Shown one piece after another: positions 20,545 through 29,927 of a stretch of DNA of 43,017 nucleotides; the stretch's first letter is position 1; each line of letters opens with the position of its first letter. The position numbers and the translations under genes are program-made. The DNA lies in assembly GCF_024160875.1 (NCBI RefSeq), contig NZ_JAIULA010000025.1, forward strand, positions 1-43,017, in the 5' to 3' direction. The stretch comes from Ligilactobacillus ubinensis. Lineage in GTDB: Bacteria > Bacillota > Bacilli > Lactobacillales > Lactobacillaceae. The notes beneath the pieces are model-generated. The model did not search any database. It was not told where the DNA came from and saw only the letters and a program-made list of their open reading frames with translations.

Positions 20545-22198
20545 TCTGCTTGAATTAAATGCTAGAGAACGGGCAGTTGCACTATTAGATAAGGATACAG
20601 CTCAAGAATTAATCGGTCCTTTTGACAATATCATTTCCCCTCATCTAATTCCACAAAATATCGTTCCAGAAAGTGATGATGGCGTTATTATCATGAAAGG
20701 GCAACTAAAACATCTCAATTGTGTCATTATATCAATAGAGGGAAGTTTTCAAGGTGGAGGTATTGGTGAAGTAGGTGGTGCAAAAATTGTATCTGCATTA
20801 GAACATACTTTACTTGATAATAAAAATGGAGAGAAGGTTTATCCTCTTATAATATTTGATACAGGTGGCGTCCGTCTTCAAGAAGCAAACTATGGCTTAT
20901 TATCTATATCCGAAATTCAAAACATGATTATTGAGCTTAAACAATATGTACCCGTAATCGGTTTAATTCCTGGGCGTGTCGGTTCATTCGGCGGCATGTC
21001 TATTACCACTGCTTTAATGTCTTATATTATCACAACTGATAAGGCACGAATTGGATTAAATGGTCCCGAGGTTATTGAGCAAGAAGCCGGAGCACGTGAA
21101 TTTGATTCTAGTGATAAGAATCTTATTTGGAATACTTTAGGTGCAAAACAACGTAAGGCAACAGGAATAGTTGATGAAGTAATAGATGATGATGTTGATG
21201 CGTTTCGTTCAACTATTGCAAAAACTATTTTAGAAAAAAAAGATTCAAACCGTGATCAACAAGTTAACTTCTATCTTTCCCTTATAGAAACCCTAGATCC
21301 TGCTCATATGCTAACTACGCAAGAATATACTAATTTATATAGGCATGTATCTGTTCACGACCATCATTTAAATTCTGCAATACCAAGTGACTATCCAACT
21401 ATTACCAGTCGCGGGCGTCACTGGTTTGAACAATTAACGCAAATTAAAAATGCTCATAGCGATATACCAACAGTTTTACATGCTCTGGTAAATGGTTACG
21501 AATATATTTCAATTGTTCCGGACAAAAACAATAATTTTCCGCGAGTACGTCACGGTGAAGTAGGCTTAAAAGAAGGCTATACTGTTGCAAATGTTATAAA
21601 TGATTTAATAGATCGTGATAAAGATAAAAAAACAAAAACCCCAATCGTTATAATTGTAGACGTACCAAGTCAAGCATATGGTTATAACGAAGAGTTAGTT
21701 GGAATACACATGTCGTTAGCAGCAAGTGTTAGTGCCTATGCACGTGCTAGGCAAGCTGGTCATAAAATAATTTCTTTTATCCCTGGAGATGCTGTATCAG
21801 GCGGATTTCTCGCTCATGGCTTGCAATCTAATCGCTTAATTGCTCTTAATGACTCAAGTATTACTATTCAGGCAATGAGTAAAGAGAGCGCCGCTAGAAT
21901 AACAAACCGATCATTACAAGAACTAGAACAAGCCACTAAAAATACACCTGCTATGGCGTATGATATTAAAAATTATCAAAAGCTAGGAAGTCTTTTTTAT
22001 TTGATTTCAAATGTTAAAAGTTATGATTCATCTGACTATGCTATCAATATAGTTAAAAATGCGATTAATTCAGCAATATCTGATTTAGAAAACAAACCAA
22101 CTGATTTAAGTTTTAGATATAACAACAAAATAGCTAAAGAAAGTGGACGAGTTGCAACAAATAAAATTCGTCTATTAATGGACAAACAATGGAACTAA
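20534..22198 (+). CDS. mdcDE: malonate decarboxylase, fused beta and gamma subunits
   Basis: Catalyses decarboxylation of malonyl-S-ACP to acetyl-S-ACP and CO2. In Klebsiella, Acinetobacter and Pseudomonas the beta (MdcD) and gamma (MdcE) subunits are separate proteins of about 270-290 residues. Here one 554-aa frame holds both carboxyltransferase/crotonase-like halves. The MdcD half (about 1-250) shows GEVGGAKI, FDTGGVRLQEAN and GRVGSFGGMS. The MdcE half (about 275-554) shows VRHGEVGLKEG, VDVPSQAYGYNEE and PGDAVSGGFLAHG. No stop or frameshift interrupts the junction. ATG 20534 follows GGAGG inside mdcC, and the 3' end overlaps mdcG by ten bases. No biotin-carrier or membrane subunit is present, so this is the soluble biotin-independent system. 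Confidence 0.92.
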   Translation: MNNSLLELNARERAVALLDKDTAQELIGPFDNIISPHLIPQNIVPESDDGVIIMKGQLKHLNCVIISIEGSFQGGGIGEVGGAKIVSALEHTLLDNKNGEKVYPLIIFDTGGVRLQEANYGLLSISEIQNMIIELKQYVPVIGLIPGRVGSFGGMSITTALMSYIITTDKARIGLNGPEVIEQEAGAREFDSSDKNLIWNTLGAKQRKATGIVDEVIDDDVDAFRSTIAKTILEKKDSNRDQQVNFYLSLIETLDPAHMLTTQEYTNLYRHVSVHDHHLNSAIPSDYPTITSRGRHWFEQLTQIKNAHSDIPTVLHALVNGYEYISIVPDKNNNFPRVRHGEVGLKEGYTVANVINDLIDRDKDKKTKTPIVIIVDVPSQAYGYNEELVGIHMSLAASVSAYARARQAGHKIISFIPGDAVSGGFLAHGLQSNRLIALNDSSITIQAMSKESAARITNRSLQELEQATKNTPAMAYDIKNYQKLGSLFYLISNVKSYDSSDYAINIVKNAINSAISDLENKPTDLSFRYNNKIAKESGRVATNKIRLLMDKQWN

Positions 22199-22806
22199 TC
22201 CCACATACATTAATCAAATTAAAAAATAAAGATTTAATTTATGCTGATACTTCTGTGCCAGCTTGGGTTAAAAAAAGCTTAGAAATCTCTTCTTATAGTG
22301 TAGTTCGTCGTGGATTTCAATCTGAATATATTCCCGTTGGAATCCGTGGGTTTAAAAAAAATCAAAGATTTGCTGCTTGCATTAAAAAAAGTAATATTGA
22401 AAGCACATACCTACCCAGTGATGCACTTAAAAAAATAGATACTGTGCCTAATACTCGATTAAATTTACCTGCTTTTCAATCACTTCTAAAAATTAGAAAC
22501 CATTTAAGTATGTTTGAATGGGGAGTTGGTGGTAGTTTGCAGTTTGAATTAATTACCGGGATACCTATGGTAACTGAAAAAAGTGATCTTGATTTACTAA
22601 TAACTTGTCCTCCAGTTCCTCTATCACATAAAGAAGCTAACCAACTACTAAAAAAATTACAATTCCTTTCAACTGTACATCTCGATATTCAAGTTTTGAA
22701 TCATCAAAATGGTTTTTCTCTTGAGGAATTCGCATTACAAAGGAATAAAACAATATTAGTAAAAACAATGGTAGGTCCAATTCTAATGGATGACCCCTGG
22801 ATCTAA
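22189..22806 (+). CDS. mdcG: malonate decarboxylase holo-ACP synthase (phosphoribosyl-dephospho-CoA transferase)
   Basis: Attaches the phosphoribosyl-dephospho-CoA group to Ser25 of MdcC. 205 aa. The nucleotidyltransferase core is visible: Gly115-Ser116 in GVGGSLQFELITG and the metal-binding Asp133 and Asp135 in KSDLDLLI. It overlaps the end of mdcDE by ten bases (ATGGAACTAA), so it is coupled. It is the last gene of the operon and is followed by a terminator. The partner enzyme that makes the prosthetic group precursor (MdcB, CitG-like) is not in this window; a CitG from a citrate lyase locus elsewhere could supply it (inference). Confidence 0.9.
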   Translation: MELIPHTLIKLKNKDLIYADTSVPAWVKKSLEISSYSVVRRGFQSEYIPVGIRGFKKNQRFAACIKKSNIESTYLPSDALKKIDTVPNTRLNLPAFQSLLKIRNHLSMFEWGVGGSLQFELITGIPMVTEKSDLDLLITCPPVPLSHKEANQLLKKLQFLSTVHLDIQVLNHQNGFSLEEFALQRNKTILVKTMVGPILMDDPWI

Positions 22807-22853
22807 GCAATCCTTAACAAAATAACGTTAACTAATTTAAACTTTAAATTATA

Positions 22854-22905
22854 TTAAAAAAACAGACTAGAAAATTTGACTATCACTTTCTAATCTGCTT
22901 TTTTA
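22854..22905. terminator. bidirectional terminator between mdcG and ugd
   Basis: CAGACTAGAAA (22863-22873) faces TTTCTAATCTG (22887-22897), with one mismatch on the plus strand that becomes a G-U pair on the minus strand. An A-run lies on the left and C-TTTTTT on the right. Confidence 0.75.
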
Positions 22906-22906
22906 T

Positions 22907-24133
22907 CTAATCGCGCTGAAATAAGTCGCGTGTATATACTTTGTCTTTTACATCTGCTAAGTGTTCACTCATACGATTAGCAACAATAACTTGCGAGCGC
23001 TGTTTAAACACTTTAAAATCTGTCACAACTTGATTGCCTAAAAATTCATTTTTTCCTACTAACATTGGTTCATATATTATAATATGCGCTCCTTTTGCCT
23101 TTAATCGCTTGATAACACCTTGAATAGAGCTTTGTCTAAAGTTGTCACTATTACTCTTCATTGTTAATCTATATATACCGATAACCATATCTTCTTTAGT
23201 TGCAGTTTTCTTTTTGTCATATTTTATAATTTGTTCTGCAATAAATGTTTTTCTAGTCGAATTAGACTTAACAATAGCTTCAATTAAATTTTGCGGAACA
23301 TCTTTATAATTGGCTAATAGTTGTTTAGTATCTTTAGGTAAACAATATCCTCCATACCCAAAAGAAGGATTATTATAGTGTGTACCTATTCGTGGATCTA
23401 AACCTACACCAGCAATAATCTGATTTGTATTAAGTCCTTTTAGCTCAGCATATGTGTCTAATTCATTAAAGTAACTAACCCGCAAAGCTAAATAAGTGTT
23501 TGAAAATAACTTTACAGCTTCTGCCTCAGTATAACCCATAATTAAAGTAGCAATATCTTCATCAAGTGCTCCTTCTTGCAGTAAATTTGCAAATTCAGCA
23601 GCTTTTTGCTTTAAAAAATCATCTGCTAAATCTGTACCTACTATTATTCGTGAAGGATGTAAGTTATCATATAGCGCTTTACTCTCACGTAAAAATTCTG
23701 GATTAAAAAGAATATTACGATACTTTAGTTCTTCTCTAACTTTCTTTGTGTATCCAACTGGGATAGTTGATTTAACAACTATTATTGCTTCATCATTATA
23801 ACTTCTGACCTGTCTAATAACTGCTTCTATGGAGGATGTGTCAAAGAAATGAGTATGACTATCATAATTGGTTGGCGTTGCAATTACAACAAAATCAGCA
23901 TTCGAATAAGCTAACTTTGCGTTCAATGTAGGTATCAAATTTAAGCTCTTACTACTTAAATACTCTATTATTTCTTTATCTTGAATAGGTGACTTCTTCT
24001 GTTCAAGCAGATTAATTTTTTTAGCATCAATGTCTACCGCATACACTTCGTGTTTTTGTGCCAAAAGAGTAGCGATACTTAGACCAACATAGCCTGTTCC
24101 AGCCACTGCTATTTTTAATTCCTTATTCTTCAT
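22907..24133 (-). CDS. ugd: UDP-glucose 6-dehydrogenase
   Basis: Oxidises UDP-glucose twice to UDP-glucuronate with NAD, providing a sugar donor for surface polysaccharide. It has 408 aa. The NAD-binding GTGYVGLS lies at residues 12-19, the catalytic Cys264 in [11 protein letters not shown], and the conserved NPEFLRE is near 144-150. The helical middle domain and C-terminal UDP-binding domain are complete. GAGGT precedes ATG 24133. It lies 39 bases after the glycosyltransferase gene in the same direction, so the two are probably cotranscribed. There is no polysaccharide cluster around it; the partner glycosyltransferase is the only other sugar-polymer gene here. Confidence 0.93.
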   Translation of the reverse strand: MKNKELKIAVAGTGYVGLSIATLLAQKHEVYAVDIDAKKINLLEQKKSPIQDKEIIEYLSSKSLNLIPTLNAKLAYSNADFVVIATPTNYDSHTHFFDTSSIEAVIRQVRSYNDEAIIVVKSTIPVGYTKKVREELKYRNILFNPEFLRESKALYDNLHPSRIIVGTDLADDFLKQKAAEFANLLQEGALDEDIATLIMGYTEAEAVKLFSNTYLALRVSYFNELDTYAELKGLNTNQIIAGVGLDPRIGTHYNNPSFGYGGYCLPKDTKQLLANYKDVPQNLIEAIVKSNSTRKTFIAEQIIKYDKKKTATKEDMVIGIYRLTMKSNSDNFRQSSIQGVIKRLKAKGAHIIIYEPMLVGKNEFLGNQVVTDFKVFKQRSQVIVANRMSEHLADVKDKVYTRDLFQRD

Positions 24134-24172
24134 AATTAGTTACCTCACAAAAATTTTATTATTTTCTACAAG

Positions 24173-25129
24173 CTACTCAAGATTTTTTATATGATTGTAA
24201 ATTCGCATTGAATCATCAAAAACATCATTTTTATCATGATCAATAAAATCTTGTTTTGTCCGTTGTGAATTTTTAGTTGCCCTACCACGTGCCTTCTTTT
24301 GTAAAAATTCTGCTTTAGATTTTGTAAAATAATGATTTATTCTAATCACATTAGTATTTACACTCTTTGTAAACGGACCATTTACTATCTCTTTTTTTTC
24401 ATTAATAGCATAGTAGCCTGGTAAATAGTAAGCTCCATGAGGATCATTCATAAAACCAACTGTTTTAGCTGGAGAAATAATCGACTTTATATGTCTATTT
24501 TTAATAAAGTCTGTCTGCGATCGATACACAAAGTTATCTGTTAATAATCCTTGTGGCTTTTTTTCTAAATTTGAGGATCCGAAAATTTGCCAATTAATTG
24601 CAAGACCTCCAACATTTTTATCAGCAAAATATTCCTCTAATAACTCAAGTAAGCCCTTCTTTTCATCTTTAACATAAATAAATTCGTCTGCATCTAAAAA
24701 TGCCATATATCGACAAGCTTTTCCATACTTGTTTAAGGCATCATTGTATGCATCCATCTGTTTTGCAGTTCCTAAAAATTTTGTATATGTCACTTTTTTC
24801 TTATATAAATCTACAATTTCTAATATATTATCATCGCTTCCATTATCATATATATAGAAATGATCTACACCTAAAGATAGATAATAATTTAACCATTCTT
24901 TTAAGTACTGTGCTTCATTTTTCACAATTATTACAACTGCAAAATTATATTTTATTTGTGTGTTGTCTTTTCGTGTAAGCCAGAGTTTTATAAGTTTTAA
25001 CGTTCCAGGTAATAATAGTCTAGCTTCACTTTTTTTTAGATTTTCTTCACTTTTTGCTTCATATGGTAAATTAATGAAAGTATCTAGTCTTCTAATACTA
25101 GCATGTAACGCTTTTTTCAAACTCATCAC
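24173..25129 (-). CDS. glycosyltransferase of the GT92/GT2-like group
   Basis: 318-aa soluble protein with a GT-A fold. The core starts with FAVVIIVKNEAQYLKEWLNYY near residue 63, followed by GVDHFYIYDNGSDDN and the metal-binding AFLDADEFIYV. This NEAxYLxEWLxYH..G and LDxDEF pattern is that of GT92 (DUF23) and Glyco_tranf_2_4 proteins. No membrane segment is obvious, so it would act at the cytosolic face. The acceptor is unknown. The start could be GTG 25129 or ATG 25126; AAGGAG sits at workable spacing for both. It is followed by ugd and preceded, across 284 bases, by the Ser-rich autolysin, whose Ser/Thr tract would be a possible acceptor (inference only). Confidence 0.82.
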   Translation of the reverse strand: MMSLKKALHASIRRLDTFINLPYEAKSEENLKKSEARLLLPGTLKLIKLWLTRKDNTQIKYNFAVVIIVKNEAQYLKEWLNYYLSLGVDHFYIYDNGSDDNILEIVDLYKKKVTYTKFLGTAKQMDAYNDALNKYGKACRYMAFLDADEFIYVKDEKKGLLELLEEYFADKNVGGLAINWQIFGSSNLEKKPQGLLTDNFVYRSQTDFIKNRHIKSIISPAKTVGFMNDPHGAYYLPGYYAINEKKEIVNGPFTKSVNTNVIRINHYFTKSKAEFLQKKARGRATKNSQRTKQDFIDHDKNDVFDDSMRIYNHIKNLE

Positions 25130-25337
25130 TTAATTCTCCTTAAATTTAAACACATTAGATATTTCTTATGATAAAAAACTAATTCGAATATTGTGTGAAA
25201 TTATTATGATATGTTATGAAAACATCCGTTATTTTTGTATAAACAACCCTAAATTTATATTAAGTGTGTTTTACCTTGTCTTCTTGTTGAAATCAGCTAG
25301 TTATGTACGACTAAAAAATACATAATCTAAATATAAT

Positions 25338-25380
25338 TAAAAAGCAGCATTAAAGAATCCTATCTTCTTTAACACCACTT
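25338..25380 (-). terminator. Rho-independent terminator of the autolysin gene
   Basis: On the minus strand a 15-base stem (25379-25365 with 25357-25343), using several G-U pairs, closes a 7-base loop and runs into UUUUUAAUU. It lies 34 bases after the autolysin stop. The remaining bases 25130-25337 are AT-rich, with no ORF I can support; they should hold the promoter of the glycosyltransferase-ugd pair. Confidence 0.8.
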
Positions 25381-25413
25381 TTCCCTTTTCACTTCTATAA
25401 AGTATGAAAAAAA

Positions 25414-27768
25414 TTATTTAATTTTGAGTATCTTTCCTATAACAATCAAGCTGGTATTACTTATGTTGTTTAACGATGCTAACTTACTTACTGTCGTATT
25501 ATATAACTTAGCAATCTTATATAAAGTATCACCGGATTTTACCGTATATGTTGAACTCGTACTACTTGTCGAACTTGTACTACTTGAGTTTGTTGTACTA
25601 CTACTGCTTGTTGTCGAACTGCTACTGCTCGTTAGCTTCAGTACTTCACCTACATAAATTAAGCTCGTATTACTTATGTTATTTAACGAGACCAACTTAC
25701 TTACTGTCGTATTATTTGCTTTTGCTATCTTATATAAAGTATCGCCGGATTTTACTGTATATGTTGAACTCGTACTACTTGTCGAACTTGTACTACTTGA
25801 GGTTGTTGTGCTGCTACTGCTTGAAGTTGTTGTACTACTACTTGTTAACTTCAGCGTTTCACCTACATAAATTAAGCTCGTATTACTTATATTATTTAAC
25901 GACGCCAACTTACTTACTGTCGTATTATTTGCTTTTGCTATCTTATATAAAGTATCGCCGGATTTTACCGTATATGTTGAACTTGTGCTACTTGTCGAAC
26001 TCGTACTACTTGAAGTTGCTGTGCTGCTACTGCTACTTGTTGTGGAACTACTACTGCTCGTTAGCTTCAGCACTTCACCTACATAAATTAAGCTCGTATT
26101 ACTTATGTTGTTTAACGACGCCAACTTGCTTACTGTCGTATTATTTGCTTTTGCTATCTTATATAAAGTATCGCCGGATTTTACTGTATATGTTGAACTT
26201 GTGCTACTTGTCGAACTCGTACTACTTGAAGTTGTTGTGCTGCTACTTGTTGTGGAACTACTACTGCTCGTTAGCTTCAGCACTTCACCTACATAAATTA
26301 AGCTCGTATTACTTATGTTGTTTAACGACGCCAACTTGCTTACTGTCGTATTATTTGCCTTTGCTATCTTATATAAAGTATCGCCGGATTTTACTGTATA
26401 TGTTGAACTCGTACTACTTGTCGAACTAGAAGTCGTACTACTTGTTGATGAGCTACTTGTCGAACTAGAGGTCGTACCGCTTGTTGATGAGCTACTAGAA
26501 CTTGTTGTTCCAGAATATTCAAATGCTAAGTCATCCCACGCAGTTAAATTATATTTTTCAATAATTGCTTCTAATTTAGATGTATAACTAACATCCGTTG
26601 CATATCCATCTTCATAAATTAATTTAGCCACGGTATCTGCATCTGTCTCGCCAACTAAATTACTATAACGTGAACTACTTGCTAATAATTTAGCATGATC
26701 TAAAATGCTGTCATCATCACTATCATATACACGAAACTTTGCATATACCGTATGATAAGCTCCACTATAGTACTCTTTTGTCTTTAAAGTCACAGTTGTT
26801 CCAGTCCATGAACTTCCAGCTTTAATTCCAAATAAATTATGATACGTACTAGCTAGCGTTGACTGCCCCCAACCACTTTCGAGAATTGCTTGTGCAGCAG
26901 TTATTGACGGTAATATTTTGTACTTAATCCATCCCTCAATAGCACCCGAAATAATTTGATTTAAAAATGTTGAGATTTTAGAAGAATATGTTGCTGTATT
27001 TTCTGCTTCTATAGCTGCAATTGCAGACTCTAATTCACTATCCGTTAAAGTTGTTGTCGTAGTACTAGTGTTAGTATCTGCAGATGTTGCAACACTTACA
27101 TTATCCGCTGTTGTTGCATCACTACCGCTTGAACTAGACGTGCTTGTTGGCTCTGTATTTGTTGCTGTAGAACTACTTGTTGAATCTGCTGTACTCGAAC
27201 TGCTAACACTGTCTACACTTGCGCTACTCTCAGTTGTATCACTACTACTTGAACTAGACGTGTCACTTACCGAATCCACATTTGTTGTAGAACTACTTGT
27301 TGAATCTGCTGTATTCGAACTACTTACGCTATCAGCGCTTGTACTGCTTGTCGAATCTGCTGTACTCGAACTACTTACGCTATCAGCGCTTGTACTGCTT
27401 GTCGAATCCGCTGTACTCGAACTACTTACGCTATCAGCACTTGTACTGCTATCAGTTGCATCACTTGAGCTTGATGATGAAGATTCACTTGTATCGTCAC
27501 TACTTGAATTGCTTATTGAATCAGCAGACGATGTACTACTACTTGCTGTTACAACTTTTAATGTGCCTGAGCTTGATGACGAAGAACTTACTATAGAGCT
27601 AGATGCGTCATTTGATGTATTCACATCATCAGCTTGTGCAACTATCGTATGTAATGGTTTTAACTGTATTCCAAGTATAACTGATGAAACTGTAAGCAAA
27701 CTATATGCCCAATATTTACCAGCTTTATACATCTTATAGTGTACTTTTTTATCGGGATACTTTTCCAT
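25414..27768 (-). CDS. Ser-rich autolysin: KxYKxGKxW signal, glucosaminidase domain, five LysM repeats
   Basis: Secreted peptidoglycan hydrolase of 784 aa. Residues 12-20 match the KxYKxGKxW signal motif (KMYKAGKYW), followed by a hydrophobic segment. Residues about 50-250 are a low-complexity Ser/Thr/Asp/Ala tract with repeats of the type SADSVSSSSTADSTSS. About 260-425 is an N-acetylglucosaminidase-type domain (GH73/LytG family) with presumed catalytic Glu297 in ILESGWGQS and YHNLFGIKAG. LysM domains begin at about 457, 527, 599, 670 and 741, separated by Ser/Thr linkers, and bind the glycan strands. There is no LPXTG anchor; LysM would hold the protein on the wall. AGGAGG precedes ATG 27768 and a WalR box lies about 80 bases upstream. 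Role: cell separation and wall turnover. Confidence 0.92.
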   Translation of the reverse strand: MEKYPDKKVHYKMYKAGKYWAYSLLTVSSVILGIQLKPLHTIVAQADDVNTSNDASSSIVSSSSSSSGTLKVVTASSSTSSADSISNSSSDDTSESSSSSSSDATDSSTSADSVSSSSTADSTSSTSADSVSSSSTADSTSSTSADSVSSSNTADSTSSSTTNVDSVSDTSSSSSSDTTESSASVDSVSSSSTADSTSSSTATNTEPTSTSSSSGSDATTADNVSVATSADTNTSTTTTTLTDSELESAIAAIEAENTATYSSKISTFLNQIISGAIEGWIKYKILPSITAAQAILESGWGQSTLASTYHNLFGIKAGSSWTGTTVTLKTKEYYSGAYHTVYAKFRVYDSDDDSILDHAKLLASSSRYSNLVGETDADTVAKLIYEDGYATDVSYTSKLEAIIEKYNLTAWDDLAFEYSGTTSSSSSSTSGTTSSSTSSSSTSSTTSSSTSSTSSTYTVKSGDTLYKIAKANNTTVSKLASLNNISNTSLIYVGEVLKLTSSSSSTTSSSTTTSSSTSSTSSTSSTYTVKSGDTLYKIAKANNTTVSKLASLNNISNTSLIYVGEVLKLTSSSSSTTSSSSSTATSSSTSSTSSTSSTYTVKSGDTLYKIAKANNTTVSKLASLNNISNTSLIYVGETLKLTSSSTTTSSSSSTTTSSSTSSTSSTSSTYTVKSGDTLYKIAKANNTTVSKLVSLNNISNTSLIYVGEVLKLTSSSSSTTSSSSTTNSSSTSSTSSTSSTYTVKSGDTLYKIAKLYNTTVSKLASLNNISNTSLIVIGKILKIK
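25417..26400 (-). repeat. five near-identical tandem LysM-encoding repeats
   Basis: LysM units end near 26269, 26059, 25843, 25630 and 25417, with periods of about 210, 216, 213 and 210 bases including Ser/Thr linkers. Units 1-4 are nearly identical in DNA (for example AAGTATCGCCGGATTTTAC on the plus strand); the last unit diverges at its C-terminus. This is a hot spot for copy-number change by recombination and for assembly collapse. Confidence 0.9.
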
Positions 27769-27847
27769 AAAAGCATTACCTCCTAAATTATAATTCTATA
27801 AATAAAGAATAACATAACTATTTCGTATAAATTAGATTCATGAATAA

Positions 27848-27864
27848 TGTAATCTTAATGTAAA
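27848..27864 (+). promoter_or_regulatory. WalR (YycF) box upstream of the autolysin
   Basis: TGTAAT-CTTAA-TGTAAA fully matches the WalR consensus TGTWAH-N5-TGTWAH. It lies 80 bases before the autolysin start and in the opposite orientation to the gene. WalRK controls autolysins in low-GC Gram-positives, so the target fits. Confidence 0.65.
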
Positions 27865-28301
27865 AATAAATTATTGCAACATATAATTAATACTTACTTT
27901 ATATTTTTAAAAAATTATCCCCCAAAATATATTGTATTTTTTACAAATAATCATTTCCAATTAGCATTACTTTTACGTTATTTAACAATAACTTACACTA
28001 AATAATAGATATTTTGTCATCATCATTGTCTAATTTCATACTATCTTGTTCTCATTGATTAAACCACTAATAGTACCATGAAATATCATTCATAAGTTTA
28101 AAAGATTAATTCAAAAACCGTTTTTCCGTCTCTACGATGCTACAATAAAAATTAAAATTAGTTATCTATAATCTATAATATAAAAATAAAAAGTAAAACT
28201 ATATATTTTTATATCATTTCAATATTATGTAATTAAAAACATTGATTTATAAAAAAATTAATGTTTTTATCCATCATAATAGTGTTAAAAAATTAGTAAA
28301 T

Positions 28302-28340
28302 AAAAAAACGGAAATAAACTTTAGCAATTTCCGTTTTTTA
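28302..28340 (-). terminator. Rho-independent terminator of the flavoprotein gene
   Basis: AAAAAACGGAAAT (ending 28315) pairs with ATTTCCGTTTTTT (28327-28339) around an 11-base loop, 30 bases after the stop of the 28370-29881 gene. Confidence 0.8.
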
Positions 28341-28369
28341 TATTTGCCGCTTATTTAGAAAACCATTTA

Positions 28370-29881
28370 TTATTTTGCTGCTGACTGACCCGCCAAACGT
28401 CCAAATGTTTGCGCATGACTTGCTGCTAATCCTGGAACTCTGTCTGGGTAACTGCCAAAGAAAAAGCCACCACTATCATTGCCTGCTGCATATAAATTAT
28501 GAATAGGCTCATAATTTGCATCAAGAACTTCCATTTTTTTATTAACTCTTAATCCATCTGAAGTACATAAGATTCGTCCACCTAAAATACAGCCATAGTA
28601 AGGTTTCTTATTAATAGGAGTTAATCTATATGCTTCTTTGCCAAAGTCTTTATCAATATTCATCTTCACTAATTCATTGTTTCGCAAAACTGTCTTTTTA
28701 AGATTTTCAGCTGGTAACTGTAGCTTTTCAGCTAATTCTTCAATAGAATCTGCTTGCACAACCAATCCTTTATCAACATACCGCTGCGTATCTTCACGTA
28801 GTTTTTTTGCATTAGCCATATATCCTGGAAAACCTACTCGAGCACAGCCTAATGTATGAAATTGTTTTGCATATTCGTCAAAATTGTCATCCCAGATCAT
28901 TGCATAAAGATAACCTGGTTGTTTACTTGCAGCGTTGACTGTAAATTGATATGGAACAGATTCATTAGCAAATCTTTCCCCACGTAAATTAACTTTCAAT
29001 AATGGATGACTACCCAACCACAGCCAATCTTCATAAGTTGCCGTTTGAACATACATTTCTTCTGTCTTTTTTCCTACAGGAACTAATCCTCTATCAAAAA
29101 TACATTCGGCTGGCTCTTCATCTTTAATAGCTCCAATATCTAAAGCCGAGACAATCCCCGCTCCATTATTTCTTGGACTATCATTATAAACATTTTTCTT
29201 TAATGCTAGTGGATTCCATTTTTTTAAAAGTTCTTCATTTGCAGAATATCCACCTGTGCATAAAATAATTCCCTTTGATACATTAATCTTAATTAATTCT
29301 CCTGAGGATATATTTTTTACAATTGCGGCAACAGCAACATTTCCTTCTTTTATTATTTTTACTAATGCCATTTTAAAACTTAAATTCACACCTAGCGCAG
29401 CAATTTTTTCTTGAAACCATGTACCATAAGATACAAAAGTTTCGTCATCAATAGTTGGATCATTTTCAGTTGAAAAGCCCTGGTATGCACTACTGGTGAC
29501 CAACGAGTCAGGTTCAGCACGTAAATGTGCTCCATGCGGTTTCAAAATATTATCCTCTACCCAATTAACAGCTTCTGCACTGTTATTTGCCCAATGATAA
29601 ATCAAACCTTCATCAACATTATGTTGTGCAAATGCTGCAAGATATTCGACTAATTCATATTTATCTATGGTCATCCCTGCTCTTTTTTGAGCATTAGTAC
29701 CAACTCCAGCAAGACCTAAACGCAGTAAATTAATACTATCTTCTTTTTCAATTATCATAACTTGTGCGCCTTTTTCAGCAGCTGCGGCAGCAGCCATCAT
29801 CCCAGCATTTCCCGCTCCAACGACAAGAACCTCTGTTTCAATTGTGCTGCTTATCTTTTGATCATTCAATTTATTTTCCAT
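28370..29881 (-). CDS. fumarate-reductase-like FAD-dependent oxidoreductase, single domain
   Basis: 503-aa flavoprotein of the FAD_binding_2 group (FrdA, urocanate and other enoate reductases). FAD site: VVGAGNAGMMAAAAAAEKG with GAGNAG at 22-27 and Glu45. The active-site-type segment LRGERFANES and the C-terminal SYPDRVPGLAASHAQTFGRLAG are present. There is no FMN-binding or haem domain and no signal peptide, so it is cytosolic and needs a separate electron donor. The substrate is not readable; fumarate, a hydroxycinnamate-type enoate or a ketosteroid-like compound are all possible in this family. AGGAGG lies eight bases before ATG 29881. It diverges from a LysR gene with dyad sites between them, so it is probably induced by its substrate. 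Confidence 0.85.
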   Translation of the reverse strand: MENKLNDQKISSTIETEVLVVGAGNAGMMAAAAAAEKGAQVMIIEKEDSINLLRLGLAGVGTNAQKRAGMTIDKYELVEYLAAFAQHNVDEGLIYHWANNSAEAVNWVEDNILKPHGAHLRAEPDSLVTSSAYQGFSTENDPTIDDETFVSYGTWFQEKIAALGVNLSFKMALVKIIKEGNVAVAAIVKNISSGELIKINVSKGIILCTGGYSANEELLKKWNPLALKKNVYNDSPRNNGAGIVSALDIGAIKDEEPAECIFDRGLVPVGKKTEEMYVQTATYEDWLWLGSHPLLKVNLRGERFANESVPYQFTVNAASKQPGYLYAMIWDDNFDEYAKQFHTLGCARVGFPGYMANAKKLREDTQRYVDKGLVVQADSIEELAEKLQLPAENLKKTVLRNNELVKMNIDKDFGKEAYRLTPINKKPYYGCILGGRILCTSDGLRVNKKMEVLDANYEPIHNLYAAGNDSGGFFFGSYPDRVPGLAASHAQTFGRLAGQSAAK

Positions 29882-29927
29882 CAGATAATCCTCCTAATTG
29901 TGAATTAAAATACAAAAAAATATCGAA

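Larger units (their letters stand above)
27769..28369. other. 601-base AT-rich non-coding region
   Basis: No ORF with a ribosome binding site is seen on either strand. The left part carries the ribosome binding site and WalR box of the autolysin; the right end carries the terminator of the flavoprotein gene. The middle (about 27880-28300) is extremely AT-rich. I find nothing else I can name there. Confidence 0.6.

Noticed and set aside
25417-26400. Regular ~210-base repeats considered as a CRISPR-like array
   Set aside because: The repeats are in frame and encode LysM domains; unit length and lack of unique spacers exclude CRISPR.
25424-27739. Long plus-strand ORFs opposite the LysM and Ser-rich regions (Leu/Tyr- or Val/Leu-rich)
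   Set aside because: They are antisense shadows of Ser/Thr codon repeats, with low-complexity composition and no credible ribosome binding sites.
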